A stretch of 64,000 nucleotides of DNA from Streptomyces hoynatensis (GCF_003626535.1 NZ_RBAL01000002.1:248001-312000); one strand, 5' to 3'; positions 49,529-58,722 are shown, counted from the first letter of the stretch. Made by a program: numbers and translations. The notes: generated by a model not told the origin, from the letters alone.

Positions 49529-50181
49529 GGCAACTCCCCTGGCGCGCCGCCCCCGGCCGCGGGCCCGGGCGTGGCGGCCGGGGCGGGCGCGAGGAGCTTC
49601 TCGAAGGGCAGCGGGCCCAGGGTCTCCGGGGCGGCGGAGGTGTCGAACAGCGGCGTGTAACCGGCCGCCAGATACAGCGCCCTGGCCTCCGGCTGGCGCG
49701 GCCCCGTGGTGAGGTGGATGCGGCGGTAGCCTGCGCGGGCCGCGGCCGACTCCAGCTCGGCGAGGACCCGGCGGGCCAGGCCCCGCCTGCGGTGCGCCGG
49801 GTGGCACCAGACGCGCTTCAGCTCGGCCGTCCGCGCGTCGTGGCGCCGGTAGGCGCCTCCGGCGACCGGCTCGCCCCCGGCGAGCAGGAGCAGCAGCAGC
49901 CCGTGCGGGGGCGAGAACTCCCCGGCCGGGTAGCGCGTCATCTCGGCCCGCGCCCCGCTGCCGTAGCGCGCGACGTACTCCCGCTCCAGGCCGCGCAGCA
50001 GCGGCCCGGCCAGCGGGTCGGTCACCTCGGCCCGCACCACGGTCCCCTCGCCGGCCTCGGCCGGCGGCAACGCGCCGTCCGCGCCGGGCCCGGGGTCCTC
50101 GGCGTGCCGGGCGCTCCCGGCGCTCCCGGCGTTCACGGCGTCGGTGGTGTTCACGGTGTTCACGGCCTTCATGGCGTCCAC
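49525..50181 (-). CDS. GNAT-family N-acetyltransferase
   Basis: A 218-residue protein with a GNAT domain at residues about 50-195: [40 protein letters not shown] (acetyl-CoA binding Q/RxxGxG/A motif) and [15 protein letters not shown]. The first 45 residues are a low-complexity tail rich in Asn, Thr, Ala and Gly. It is the first gene of the amino-acid importer operon, so it may acetylate the imported compound. GTG 50181 or ATG 50172 may be the start; neither has a clear ribosome site. Confidence 0.82.
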   Translation of the reverse strand: MDAMKAVNTVNTTDAVNAGSAGSARHAEDPGPGADGALPPAEAGEGTVVRAEVTDPLAGPLLRGLEREYVARYGSGARAEMTRYPAGEFSPPHGLLLLLLAGGEPVAGGAYRRHDARTAELKRVWCHPAHRRRGLARRVLAELESAAARAGYRRIHLTTGPRQPEARALYLAAGYTPLFDTSAAPETLGPLPFEKLLAPAPAATPGPAAGGGAPGELP

Positions 50182-50563
50182 GGCTCAACAGTGGAGCACC
50201 GGCACGGCGCGTTCGACAAGGAAATCGGCGGCCCCGGCGGGAAATTCACGGAGCGACAACCATCCGGCATTGCGCGGCAACAATATGTCGCCCCGATGAC
50301 GCCCGCCGCATGGCGCAAGGCTACGGGTCGGCTCCCCGATTCCCGCCGGTGAACTGGGACTTCACCGGATCGTGGGGACGCGGGAGACGGGGCGTCCTGC
50401 GCCTTTTATTTCCACGGCATGTCACTTCCCATGAATGTGCGGAAGAACAGGCATGCGTACCGGGATGCGGTGGAAGAATGGGCCGGGACCGTGCGCCGGA
50501 TCGAAAACGGCGGTATCTCCGGCACCGGCCGAGAACGCCCGGAATCCCCGGAGGAGCACCGAC
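50182..50563. other. Divergent promoter region
   Basis: 382 bases without a gene, between the GNAT operon and the flavin oxidoreductase. It is less GC-rich than its surroundings, for example at 50275-50300 and 50403-50450 (TTTTATTTCC), and probably holds promoters for both directions. No clear palindrome stands out. Confidence 0.4.
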
Positions 50564-51718
50564 ATGACGTCCCAGCACCGCGTTCCGCTCTCCGTCCTCG
50601 ACCTGGCCCCCGTCCCCTCCGGCTCGACGGGCCGGGCCGCCCTGCGCGCCACCCTCGACCTGGCCCGCCGCGCCGAGGAGTTCGGCTACCGGCGCTACTG
50701 GGTGGCCGAGCACCACCTCACCGAGGGGGTGGCCTCCGCCGCCCCCGCGGTGCTCATCGCGCTGATCGCCTCGGCGACCAGCCGCATCCGGGTCGGCTCG
50801 GGCGCGGTGCTGCTCGGCTACTACGCCCCGGCCGCCGTCGCCGAGCAGTTCGGGACCATCGCCGCGGTGCACCCGGGGCGGATCGACCTCGGCCTCGGCC
50901 GCTCCGGCCTGGTGCGGCCCGAGGAACTCGCCGCGCGGTTCGCCGCGGTCGGCGCCGGGGGCCCGCCCGCGGCCAACCGGCTGATCGGCGGGGTGGTCAT
51001 CCCCCCGAAGCCGCGCTCCCGGTTCGGCGACCCCGAGGTCCGCAGGCGCTTTCGCGAGCGGCAGGAGCTGCTGATCGCCAGGCAGGACGCGGGCCACGAC
51101 TACCTCGCCGAGGTGGGGCAGGTCCTCGGGCTCCTCGCCGGGACCTACCGCACCCCCTCGGGGGAGCCGCTGCACGCCCCCGCCGCCGAGGGCGCCGCCT
51201 TGCAGGTGTGGGTCCTGGGCTCGGGCCCGGGCGCAAGCGCCGAGGCGGCCGGCCGCCTCGGGCTGCCCTACGTGGCCAACTACCACGTCAGCCCCTCGAC
51301 CCTGCTGGAGTCGGTCGAGGCGTACCGCGCGGCCTTCGTCCCGAGCCGCGAACTGGCCAGGCCCCACGTGGTGGTGTCCGCCGACGTGGTGGTGGCCGAG
51401 GAGGAGGCGAAGGCCCGCGAACTGGCCTCGCCCTACGCCCGCTGGGTGCTGAGCATCCGGGCCGGCGACGGCGCGATCCCCTTCCCCACCCCCGAGGAGA
51501 GCGCCCGGCACCCCTGGACCGAGGAGGAGCGCGCGCTGGTCGCGGACCGGGTGGACACCCAGATCGTCGGCGACCCCGCCTCGGTCGTGGACCGGCTGAG
51601 CGCCCTGCGCGAGGTCACCGGGGCCGACGAGCTGCTGATCACGACCATCACCCACGCCCACGAGGACCGGGTCCGCTCCTACGGACTCCTCGCCCGGGCC
51701 TGGCGGCCGGCCCCCTGA
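50564..51718 (+). CDS. LLM-class flavin-dependent oxidoreductase (MsnO8-like)
   Basis: A 384-residue luciferase-like enzyme of the branch annotated as MsnO8: [20 protein letters not shown] at the start, [60 protein letters not shown] and a C-terminal [19 protein letters not shown]-like end. The substrate is unknown. GGAGGAG nine or so bases before ATG 50564 is a strong ribosome site. It converges on the FMN reductase gene (51724) with only five bases between stops; that enzyme could supply reduced flavin. Confidence 0.9.
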   Translation: MTSQHRVPLSVLDLAPVPSGSTGRAALRATLDLARRAEEFGYRRYWVAEHHLTEGVASAAPAVLIALIASATSRIRVGSGAVLLGYYAPAAVAEQFGTIAAVHPGRIDLGLGRSGLVRPEELAARFAAVGAGGPPAANRLIGGVVIPPKPRSRFGDPEVRRRFRERQELLIARQDAGHDYLAEVGQVLGLLAGTYRTPSGEPLHAPAAEGAALQVWVLGSGPGASAEAAGRLGLPYVANYHVSPSTLLESVEAYRAAFVPSRELARPHVVVSADVVVAEEEAKARELASPYARWVLSIRAGDGAIPFPTPEESARHPWTEEERALVADRVDTQIVGDPASVVDRLSALREVTGADELLITTITHAHEDRVRSYGLLARAWRPAP

Positions 51719-51723
51719 GCCGC

Positions 51724-52326
51724 TCAGCCCTCGACCACCACCCCCGAGGACTTCCCCACCGCCGCGACCAGCTCGTCCAGCATCGCCACCAGCTCCCCCT
51801 GGCGTCCCCGGCCCGGAACCAGGCGGGTCATCTCCTCGAAGTCGTCGCGGAAGGTGAGGGAGACCTGCTCGGCGACCGCGATGACCCGGACGTTGCCCAG
51901 GACGTAGCGGAGGTGGTCCATGGCCCGCTTGCCGCCGCCGATGCCGTAGCCCACCAGGCCGGCGTCCTTGCCGGTCCACTCCGCGTAGAGGAAGTCGAGG
52001 GCGTCCTTCAGCACGCCGGGGATCGAGCCGTTGTACTCCGGGGTCACGAAGACGAAGGCGTCCAGGGTCCCGATCCGCTCCGCCCAGGCCAGGGTGTGGG
52101 CGTGCCGGTACTCGCCGCCCCGGGCGGGGGTGGGCTCGTCCAGGTGCGGCAGGGAGAAGTCGGCCAGGTCCACGATCTCGAAGGAGGCGTCCGCGCGCCG
52201 CGCGGCGATGCCGTGGACCCAGCGCGCCACCTGGCCGGCCTTCCGGCCCGGCCGGGTGGTGCCGACGATGATCCCCACCCGGGGAATGGACAGCGGCTGG
52301 GGCAGGTCGGTGCTGACTGGCGGCAT
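51724..52326 (-). CDS. NADPH-dependent FMN reductase-like oxidoreductase
   Basis: A 200-residue flavodoxin-fold enzyme. It has the FMN phosphate-binding loop VGIIVGTTRPGRKAGQVARW, DLADFSLPHLDEP and the family motif FVFVTPEYNGSIPGVLKDAL. LVGYGIGGGKRAMDHLRYVL follows. It reduces FMN or a quinone with NADPH. GAAAGGG six bases upstream supports ATG 52326. A divergent TetR regulator lies 101 bases away and is likely its repressor. It could feed flavin to the four LLM-class enzymes in the window. Confidence 0.9.
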   Translation of the reverse strand: MPPVSTDLPQPLSIPRVGIIVGTTRPGRKAGQVARWVHGIAARRADASFEIVDLADFSLPHLDEPTPARGGEYRHAHTLAWAERIGTLDAFVFVTPEYNGSIPGVLKDALDFLYAEWTGKDAGLVGYGIGGGKRAMDHLRYVLGNVRVIAVAEQVSLTFRDDFEEMTRLVPGRGRQGELVAMLDELVAAVGKSSGVVVEG

Positions 52327-52427
52327 GGTGCGCCCTTTCTCGGAGCCTTCCCGGAGCCCGGGATTTCGTCGTGCACACTGTATTTCAGAAGACACTGCGT
52401 CAAGCGGAATGGAACTATGCTGCGCCC

Positions 52428-53039
52428 ATGCCCACCCGCAAGTACGAGCAGCGCCTGCGCGCGGAGGCCGCGGAGGCGACCAGGCGGCGCATCCTCGACG
52501 CGGTGTACGCCGCGTTGCGCGCGGCGCCCGCCGCGTCGCTCGGCATCGACCGCGTGGCGCGGCTGGCCAGGGTGGCGCGGCCGACCGTCTACCAGGTCTT
52601 CGGCTCGCGGGCCGGCCTGTTCGAGGCGGCAGGCGCCGACCTGATGAGCCGCGGCGGCTTCGCCGAGGCCCTCGGGGCCGCCGCCGGGGCGGACGCCCGC
52701 GCGGCCCTGCGCGCCACGATCCGGGCCGTGGCCGGGGCGTACGCGCCGCACCACGGGGTGCTGCGCGCGCTGCACGCGATGGCGCGCCTCGACCCCGCGG
52801 CCGGGGCGTGGTCCCGGGACCTGGAGGAGGACAGGGCGGCCGGCATGGCGCGGCTGGCCGCCCGGCTCGCCGCGCAGGGCGCGCTGCGCGCGGAGGTCGC
52901 CGAGGCCGAGGCGGCCGATCTGCTCTGCCTGTTCACTGCCTTCGAGAGCTTCGACCGGCTGTACGCGGGCCGCGGCCTGCCCGCCGGGCGCGTGGCCGAC
53001 ACGCTGACCGCGGCGGCCGAACGCGCCCTCTGCGGCTGA
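52428..53039 (+). CDS. TetR-family transcriptional regulator
   Basis: A 203-residue regulator: RRILDAVYAALRAAPAASLG and IDRVARLARVARPTVYQVFG form the N-terminal helix-turn-helix, followed by a helical ligand domain (LLCLFTAFESFDRLYAGRGL). It is divergent from the FMN reductase gene and probably represses it. ATG 52428 has no ribosome site; TATGCT (52416-52421) six bases upstream could be a -10 box, so the mRNA may be leaderless. Confidence 0.9.
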   Translation: MPTRKYEQRLRAEAAEATRRRILDAVYAALRAAPAASLGIDRVARLARVARPTVYQVFGSRAGLFEAAGADLMSRGGFAEALGAAAGADARAALRATIRAVAGAYAPHHGVLRALHAMARLDPAAGAWSRDLEEDRAAGMARLAARLAAQGALRAEVAEAEAADLLCLFTAFESFDRLYAGRGLPAGRVADTLTAAAERALCG

Positions 53040-53393
53040 GCCCTGGCCGGGCGACCCACGCGGCCCCCCGCCGCGAGGCGGCCCCCCGTCGGCGGGGCCC
53101 CCGTCGGCGGGCGGCCCTCGGCGGCCGGTGGCCTCCCGGCGGCGGGCGGTACCCGGGCGGGCGGCGGCCCCTGGGCAGTGAACCCCCGGCGGCGGGTGGA
53201 CCCCGTGCGGTGGGCGGTACCCGTGCGAGGGGAACCCGAGGCCGGGCGGGCGGCAGCCACATGGCGCGCCGCGGGCGCCGCGCGATGCCCGGCGGATGCC
53301 GCCCGCGCCCGATGGCGCACGCCCGCACCCGGCCGCGGGCGCCTGCGCCCGCTCGCGGCCCGGCCGCGTACGTCCGCAGCCGCCGCTGTGGGG
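53040..53393. repeat. GC-rich degenerate repeats, no gene
   Basis: 354 bases between the TetR gene and the phosphotransferase stop. 53070-53240 is built from degenerate copies of GGCGG(C/T)GGG and GGCGGTACCC. No protein or RNA is recognisable. Convergent terminators may lie here. Confidence 0.5.
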
Positions 53394-54161
53394 TCAGCCG
53401 GCGGGGCGGGGTGGGTCGAGTGCGTCGCGGTGTGCGGCCGTCCAGGCGTGGGCGGCGCGCACCTCCTCGACCACCCCGCGCTCGCGCAGCAAGGACATGG
53501 CAGGATCGCCGCGCTCCGCGCCCGCCGCGATGCCCCGCAGGCAGCGGTCCTGCCACCACAGGACGGTGTCCAGCAGCGGCTCGCCCGGGTCCAGGCCGTA
53601 GGCCGCGCGGATCAGCGCGATGCCCCGCGCCGCCTCGGCCACGTCCGTGACGCCGGGGCCGAGCCCCAGGTACTGCCAGCACAGGTGGGCCACGTCCTGC
53701 ACGCGCCGCCCCGGCGCGGCGATGTCCCAGTCGATCAGCGCCAGCGGCCGCCATCCGTCCGCGTCGACCGCGTAGACCGTGTTGCGCGGCGAGAGGTCGT
53801 TGTGGCAGACGACCTCGGCGCCCGCGGCGAGCGGCGTGCCGCTGGTCAGGTCGTGGAACTCCCTGACGAGACGCGCCACTTCGGCCAGGCACTCGGGGGA
53901 GCGGGCCGCCGCCTGCTCCCCGGGCTCAAGCGCCACCCGCCCCGCGACGTAGCCGAAGACCTCGCGCCCCTGCTCGTCCCGGCCCAGCCGCCGGGGCGCG
54001 CCCCGCCAGCCGTGCGCCGCGAAGTGCGCCAGCAACTCGGCGACGAAGGCGGAGCGCGCCGTGGGCCGACGGCGCACCGTGTCGCCCACGCGCACCACCC
54101 GGTTGACGAAGCCCCCGCGCAGCACCTGCTCCCCGGTCTCCTCCGGTGTCCCCTCCCGCAT
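53394..54161 (-). CDS. Aminoglycoside phosphotransferase (APH)-fold kinase
   Basis: A 255-residue kinase-like protein of the APH/choline-kinase fold. VNRVVRVGDTVRRRPTARSA is the N-terminal lobe, VVCHNDLSPRNTVYA contains the catalytic HxDxxxxN motif, and LIDWDIAAPGRRVQDVAHLC carries the metal-binding Asp. It transfers phosphate from ATP to a small molecule; resistance to an antibiotic is possible but cannot be inferred from this alone. ATG 54161 follows GGTGGGGGC. It lies 26 bases after a TetR gene on the same strand and may be in its operon. Confidence 0.87.
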   Translation of the reverse strand: MREGTPEETGEQVLRGGFVNRVVRVGDTVRRRPTARSAFVAELLAHFAAHGWRGAPRRLGRDEQGREVFGYVAGRVALEPGEQAAARSPECLAEVARLVREFHDLTSGTPLAAGAEVVCHNDLSPRNTVYAVDADGWRPLALIDWDIAAPGRRVQDVAHLCWQYLGLGPGVTDVAEAARGIALIRAAYGLDPGEPLLDTVLWWQDRCLRGIAAGAERGDPAMSLLRERGVVEEVRAAHAWTAAHRDALDPPRPAG

Positions 54162-54187
54162 GCCCCCACCCTGCCACGGGCGGCGGC

Positions 54188-54793
54188 TCAGCGGAGGGCG
54201 GCCCAGGTGGTGCGGGCGACGGCGGGCGCGAACTCCTCGATCGGCGTGACCACGTCCTCCCCGGAGAAGTGCAGGAAGAACGCCCGCTGGAAGCAGGCCC
54301 CGAGCAGCAGGGCCGCCGCCGCGTACGGGTCGGCCTCCGGGGAGACGCGGCCCCGCTCCCGCTCCCGCCGCAGGTACCGGGTGAGGGCATCGAGCACCAT
54401 ATGCGGCCCCCGGCCGATCTCCCGCAGGCCCTCCCGGTGGCGGCCGAGCAGCGCGGGCTCGGCGAAGAGCGAGGCCGCCATCGGCATCGCGTCGGCGTAG
54501 AAGAGCGCGGCCCGGCGCGCGATCTCGGTCAGGCACTCCTCCACGCTCCGCCCGCCGGGGTCCGCGGTCAGCTCGGCGAGCAGCGGGCCGGCGTTCCGCG
54601 AGCGCTCCGTGAGGACCCGGACGAAGAGCTCCTCCTTGTTGGCGAAGTGCTTGTAGAGCGCGGCCTCCGAGCATCCGGCCTCGCGGGCGATCGCCTTGGT
54701 GGTGGCGTTCGCCAGGCCGACGGAGCGCATCAGCCGCTCCGCGGCGTCCAGCAGGCGCTCGGGCGTCGGCCGGCTTGACTTCGGGGTGAGCAT
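54188..54793 (-). CDS. TetR-family regulator, autoregulated
   Basis: A 201-residue regulator: LLDAAERLMRSVGLANATTK and IAREAGCSEAALYKHFANKE are the helix-turn-helix. The C-terminal domain (AALLLGACFQRAFFLHFSGE) is helical. Two 16-base operator-like sites flank the divergent promoter, and the first overlaps the ATG (54793). It should therefore repress its own gene and the NAD(P)-binding protein at 54921. No Shine-Dalgarno sequence is visible. Confidence 0.92.
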   Translation of the reverse strand: MLTPKSSRPTPERLLDAAERLMRSVGLANATTKAIAREAGCSEAALYKHFANKEELFVRVLTERSRNAGPLLAELTADPGGRSVEECLTEIARRAALFYADAMPMAASLFAEPALLGRHREGLREIGRGPHMVLDALTRYLRRERERGRVSPEADPYAAAALLLGACFQRAFFLHFSGEDVVTPIEEFAPAVARTTWAALR

Positions 54794-54834
54794 TCACTCA
54801 CCCTACAGGGAGACCGGGGTGAGTAAATGCTCAC
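54786..54834. promoter_or_regulatory. Double TetR operator
   Basis: GTGAGCATTCACTCAC (54786-54801) and, inverted, GTGAGTAAATGCTCAC (54819-54834) differ at one base when aligned. Their starts are 33 bases apart, about three helical turns. They lie between the TetR gene, whose start codon is inside the first site, and the divergent gene at 54921. Confidence 0.8.
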
Positions 54835-54920
54835 CCACCCCTGGCGGCCCTGCCCCGCGATGCGCCGCGGCCGGGCTCGGGGGCCCGTTCCCTCACGAAG
54901 GACACGGCAAGGACATGCCC

Positions 54921-55571
54921 ATGAAGCTCACCGTCTTCGGCGCCACGGGCGGCGTCGGCCACCAGGTCGTCCGGCAGGCGCTCGACGCCGGCCACCGGGT
55001 CACCGCGGTCGTCCGCGACCCGGCCAGGCTGGCCCACCCGGAAGGGCCGGGGCTCGACGTGGTCACCGTCGCGGACGTCACCGACGCCGGGGCCCTCGCG
55101 CCCCTCCTGGCCGGGCGCGACGCGGTGATATCCGCGCTCGGCGCGCGCAGCAACAGGCAGGCGAAGACCGAACCCGTCGCGGGTCCCGCGCTGCGCGCGA
55201 TCCTGACCGCCATGGAACGGGCGGGCACCGAGCGCCTGGTGGCCGTGAGCGCCGCCCCCGTCGGCCCGCCGGGAGAGGGGGCCGACCTGCTGACGCGTGC
55301 GGTGGCGTACCCGCTGCTGCACCTGCTGCTGCGGCACAGCTACGCCGACCTGCGGGAGATGGAGCGGGTCATCGCGGCGAGCGGCGCGCGGTGGACCGTC
55401 GTCCGGCCGCCCAGGCTCACCGGCAGGCCGCACACCGGCGCCTACCGCCGGGTCGTGGGCGGCAACGTGCCGGGCGGCAGGACCATCGGCCGCGCCGACG
55501 TGGCCGACGCCCTGCTGGCCTGCCTGGGCGACCCGGCGACCGAGGGCAAGGCGGTGGGCGTCGCCGCCTGA
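54921..55571 (+). CDS. NAD(P)-binding atypical SDR (NmrA-like)
   Basis: A 216-residue protein with the NmrA/atypical SDR motif MKLTVFGATGGVGHQVVRQA, the middle AVISALGARSNRQAKTEPVA, LVAVSAAPVG and a C-terminal RADVADALLACLGDPATEGK. It lacks the YxxxK of classical SDRs. It may be a flavin or quinone reductase or a redox sensor. ATG 54921 is preferred because AAGGA is seven bases upstream; ATG 54915 is in frame two codons earlier. It is divergent from a TetR regulator whose operators cover its promoter. Confidence 0.87.
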   Translation: MKLTVFGATGGVGHQVVRQALDAGHRVTAVVRDPARLAHPEGPGLDVVTVADVTDAGALAPLLAGRDAVISALGARSNRQAKTEPVAGPALRAILTAMERAGTERLVAVSAAPVGPPGEGADLLTRAVAYPLLHLLLRHSYADLREMERVIAASGARWTVVRPPRLTGRPHTGAYRRVVGGNVPGGRTIGRADVADALLACLGDPATEGKAVGVAA

Positions 55572-55580
55572 CCGCCCGGG

Positions 55581-56180
55581 TCAGGGGCGGCCGGCGCCCG
55601 GGCCGGGCCGGCCGGCGGGGGCGGCCCGGGCGGCGAGCAGGCCGAGGGCGCCCTCCACGGCCTCGGCGAACGGCTCTTCCGTGCCGGCCGCGCGCGCCAG
55701 CACGTACCCGCCCTGGAGCACGGCGACCAGGGCGGAGGCGGTGGCCGCCGGGTCGAGCCCGCGGTCGAGCTCCCCGCTCTCGACGCCCTCGGCCAGCACC
55801 GCGGCGATCCGCTCCCGCAGCCACCCGAAGGTCTCCTCAAGCGGCCGGCGCAGCGCCTCGTCGGCCATCACGTCCGGGTCCTGGGTCAGGCGCCCCACCG
55901 GGCAGCCCCGCAGCACCTCCCGCTCGCGCCGCAGGTACGCCGCGATCCGCTCCACCGCGCCGCCCGGGCCGCCCAGCCGGGCCTCGGCCTGGGCCCGCAG
56001 CTCCTCGGCGGTGCGGGTGATCGCCGCCAGGGCCAGGTCGGACTTGCCCGCGAAGTGGTGGTACATGCTGCCCTGCCCGGCGCCCGCCCGGCGCTGGATG
56101 GCCCGGGGGCTGGTGCCGACGTACCCGCGCTCCCACAGCAGCTCGCGGGTGCTCTCGATGAGGCGTTCCGAGGTGCTCAC
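55581..56180 (-). CDS. TetR-family transcriptional regulator
   Basis: A 199-residue regulator: STSERLIESTRELLWERGYV, GTSPRAIQRRAGAGQGSMYH, HFAGKSDLALAAI make the helix-turn-helix; the rest is helical and ends in a Pro/Gly-rich tail. It is convergent with the NmrA-like gene (nine bases between stops), so that gene is not its operon partner; its own promoter faces the nucleotidyltransferase at 56274. GTG 56180 lies six bases after TACACT, suggesting a leaderless mRNA. Confidence 0.88.
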   Translation of the reverse strand: MSTSERLIESTRELLWERGYVGTSPRAIQRRAGAGQGSMYHHFAGKSDLALAAITRTAEELRAQAEARLGGPGGAVERIAAYLRREREVLRGCPVGRLTQDPDVMADEALRRPLEETFGWLRERIAAVLAEGVESGELDRGLDPAATASALVAVLQGGYVLARAAGTEEPFAEAVEGALGLLAARAAPAGRPGPGAGRP

Positions 56181-56206
56181 CGGAAAAGTGTACCTACCGG
56201 TACGCA
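56181..56206. promoter_or_regulatory. Palindrome and -10 box upstream of the TetR gene
   Basis: On the minus strand TACACT (56192-56187) lies six bases before the GTG. The adjoining GTACCTACCGGTAC-like palindrome (about 56190-56204) has the size and position of a TetR operator overlapping the promoter. Confidence 0.5.
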
Positions 56207-56273
56207 CAGCGGGAGAGGCGGCGAACCGGCCCCGGCACGGGCCGCGTTGCCGTCGTCGGCGTACCGTCGGCGG

Positions 56274-57038
56274 ATGTTCACTGCACAGGAGCGGGACGCG
56301 GTTCTGGAACGGCTGCTCGGCCTCGCCCGCGAGGACCCGCGGATCACCGGGGCCGCGCTGACCGGCTCGGCGGCGGCGGGCCACGCGGACCGCTGGTCGG
56401 ACCTCGACCTCTTCCTCGGCGTGGCCGAGGGCACCGCACTGCCCGAGGCGGCGGCCGCCTTCGGGGAGTTCGCCTACCGGGAGCTGGGCGCCCTGCACCA
56501 CTTCGACCTGGTGGCGCCCCCGTTCCGCTACCGCGCCTTCCTGCTTCCCGGCGGCCTGGAGGCGGACCTCGGCTTCGCGCCCGCCGGGGCCTTCGGGCCG
56601 GTCGGCGAGGGGGGTTTCCGGCTGCTCTTCGGCGAGGCGGCCGGCCGGCGGCCCGCCTCAGCCCCGGACGTGGACCACCTGATCGGGCTCGCCTGGCACC
56701 ACGTGCTGCACGCCAGGATCTCCGTGGAACGCGGCCGGGGCTGGCAGGCCGAGCACTGGATCGGCGCCCTCAGGGGGCACGTGCTGACGCTCGCCTGCCA
56801 CCGGCTCGGCCTGCCCACCGCCTATGCCAAGGGGGCCCACCTGCTGCCGCCCGAGGTCACGGACCCGCTGGCGGAGGCGCTGGTACGCGACCTGGGCGCG
56901 CGCGAGTTGAGGCGCGCCCTCTCGGCGGCCACGCGCGCCTTCCTGCGGGAGGCGCGGGAGGCCGACGCGGACCTGGCCGCCAGGCTCGAAGGGCCGCTGC
57001 TCGACCTGGCCACGGGCCGGGGCGAGGGGACCGCCTGA
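56274..57038 (+). CDS. Nucleotidyltransferase-fold protein
   Basis: A 254-residue protein. GAALTGSAAAGHADRWSDLD and LFLGV hold the GSx10DxD pattern of the DNA polymerase beta-like nucleotidyltransferase fold (Asp residues in WSDLDLF). The C-terminal 120 residues are helical (HLIGLAWHHVLHARISVERG, RALSAATRAFLREAREADAD), as in kanamycin/lincosamide nucleotidyltransferases and related toxin-antitoxin enzymes. It probably adds a nucleotide to a small molecule or RNA. ATG 56274 is taken from homology. It is divergent from the TetR gene and may be its target. Confidence 0.82.
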   Translation: MFTAQERDAVLERLLGLAREDPRITGAALTGSAAAGHADRWSDLDLFLGVAEGTALPEAAAAFGEFAYRELGALHHFDLVAPPFRYRAFLLPGGLEADLGFAPAGAFGPVGEGGFRLLFGEAAGRRPASAPDVDHLIGLAWHHVLHARISVERGRGWQAEHWIGALRGHVLTLACHRLGLPTAYAKGAHLLPPEVTDPLAEALVRDLGARELRRALSAATRAFLREAREADADLAARLEGPLLDLATGRGEGTA

Positions 57039-57051
57039 GCGGAACGGGGGG

Positions 57052-57963
57052 CTACTCGCCCTCCTCGGGCCGGGACAGGTCGGCCCCCTCCTCGCGGGCG
57101 AGGCCGCGCACCTTGACGAAGGGGGTGACGAGCAGGTCGTAGACCAGGACGCCGAGGATCGCGCCGATCAGCGGGCCGACGAGGGGAATCCACCAGTAGT
57201 TGCCGAACCAGCCGAAGGTGCCGGGGAAGGCGATGTGGCCCCAGCCGGCGAAGAAGGTGAACGCCCGCGGCCCGAGGTCGCGCGCCGGGTTGATGGCGTA
57301 GCCGGAGTTCGTGCCGTAGGCGAGGGCGATCATGAAGACCACGAGGCCGATGAGGAGGGGGGCGAGGTTGGCCTGGGGGGCGGAGTTGCGGGTGTCGAGG
57401 AGCGCGCAGATCAGCAGGAGCAGCAGCGCGGTGGCCACGATCTCGTCGAGCAGCGGGCCCCACCAGGAGTTGCCGAAGTACTTGGCGGGGAAGGTCGCGA
57501 AGATGGAGAAGGTGTCCAGGGACTCCGTCTTGCCGGTGCCCGCCTTGTCGTTGGCGGCGTTGATGGCCCAGCGGTAGGTGGCGTAGATGACGCCCGCGGC
57601 GGCGAAGGCGCCCAGGATCTGCGCCGCCCAGTAGGGCAGGATCTTCCACAGCGGGAAGCGGCCCCGGACGGCGAAGCCGAGGGTCACCGCCGGGTTGATG
57701 TGGGCGCCGCTGATGCCGCCGGCGACGTAGACGCCGAAGACCACGCCCATCGCCCAGCCCCAGGCGATGATCAGCCAGTTGGCGGCGGTGAACGGGCCCG
57801 GCTGGCGGTCGGAGCCTGGCAGGCCGACGACGGCGACGGCGACGGAGCCGATGCCGATGAGGACCAGGACGAAGGTGCCGAGGAACTCCGCGATCAGCTC
57901 GCTGGGCAGCCCCTCCCGATAGCCGCGCCGCAGGGGAATGCGATCCGCCATCTGCTCGCTCAT
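57052..57963 (-). CDS. glpF: MIP-family channel, glycerol facilitator-like
   Basis: A 303-residue membrane channel with six helices and both NPA motifs: GGISGAHINPAVTLGFAVRG and YGTNSGYAINPARDLGPRAF. The Asp after the second NPA and the length point to an aquaglyceroporin rather than a water-only channel. It would admit glycerol or similar small polyols. GGAGGG is four bases before ATG 57963. No glycerol kinase gene is adjacent. Confidence 0.9.
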   Translation of the reverse strand: MSEQMADRIPLRRGYREGLPSELIAEFLGTFVLVLIGIGSVAVAVVGLPGSDRQPGPFTAANWLIIAWGWAMGVVFGVYVAGGISGAHINPAVTLGFAVRGRFPLWKILPYWAAQILGAFAAAGVIYATYRWAINAANDKAGTGKTESLDTFSIFATFPAKYFGNSWWGPLLDEIVATALLLLLICALLDTRNSAPQANLAPLLIGLVVFMIALAYGTNSGYAINPARDLGPRAFTFFAGWGHIAFPGTFGWFGNYWWIPLVGPLIGAILGVLVYDLLVTPFVKVRGLAREEGADLSRPEEGE

Positions 57964-58112
57964 TCGGCCCTCCGTGACACAGGTCGGAAAGGGCGGGGCC
58001 GCCCCGGCTCGGACGAACGTACGCAGGCACGCCGGGAGCGGTGGGGCTCTGGCGGCGAGTCGCCGCCGAAGTCCGCCCGATGGCGTACGCGGGCGCATCC
58101 GGGGCGCGCGGA

Positions 58113-58484
58113 TCAGTCCGTGGTCAGGTAGGCGCAGAGCACGACGCCGTCGTGCGCCTCGGCGGTAACCTCGGGCGGGCAGCCGGGGTACGTCTCCTCC
58201 TCGCCGTGCCGCCAGGGCGGGAGTGGCTCTTCCGGGGGGAGCCCGGAGAGGCCCACCTCCGCGCTCGGCCCCAGCTCACCGCCCCAGCCCTCCGAGGGCG
58301 CGTCCGAGGGCTCGGCGCCCGCGGGCGGCGGCGGCTGTGGCGTCTCGGGCAGCGTGCTGCCGCAGCCGGTGAGCAGCGCGAGCGCCCCGAGCGCCCCGGG
58401 TATCCCGAGCGTCCCGGACATGCCGAGCCCTCCGGGTATCCCGAACCTCCCGAGTGCCCCCGTGCCCCGTCTCCGGCCCGCCAT
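58113..58484 (-). CDS. Small lipoprotein of unknown function
   Basis: A 123-residue lipoprotein. The signal region contains an internal GIPG repeat (GIPGGLGMSGTLGIPGALGA) before the lipobox LLTGC. The mature part is acidic and Pro-rich, with two cysteines near the end (YPGCPPEV, VVLCAYLTTD). I recognise no family. GGGGAG seven bases before ATG 58484 supports the start. Confidence 0.7.
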   Translation of the reverse strand: MAGRRRGTGALGRFGIPGGLGMSGTLGIPGALGALALLTGCGSTLPETPQPPPPAGAEPSDAPSEGWGGELGPSAEVGLSGLPPEEPLPPWRHGEEETYPGCPPEVTAEAHDGVVLCAYLTTD

Positions 58485-58697
58485 TCCGTCGCTCCCCTTC
58501 CCGGCGCCGCTTCCCGGCTGCGCCTCCCCCGGCCGGCTGCGCCGCTCCGCTTGCCCGGCTCGTGCGTCGGCCCCGCGCGCCGGCCCGCCGGTTTCGCTCG
58601 GTCGCCCGTCAGACTACGCGCCGCCACCGACACGCGAGAATCCGCGGCGAACTGCTGCACGACCGTTGACGGTGCCGCACGCCACCCCTAACTTTCG

Positions 58698-58722
58698 TTC
58701 GTACATCCGATCCATGTTCGAA
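58698..58722. promoter_or_regulatory. Operator upstream of the arabinoside ABC operon
   Basis: TTCGTACAT (58698-58706) and ATGTTCGAA (58714-58722) are inverted with one mismatch around a seven-base spacer, about 30 bases before the operon start. The TGTTCGAA half-site recurs before the arabinofuranosidase gene. Confidence 0.6.

Noticed and set aside
48503-50188. A continuous open frame joining the GNAT gene region and the permease as one protein
   Set aside because: The first 220 codons are a frame-shifted shadow of the GNAT gene; the permease has its own start with a good ribosome site at 49528.
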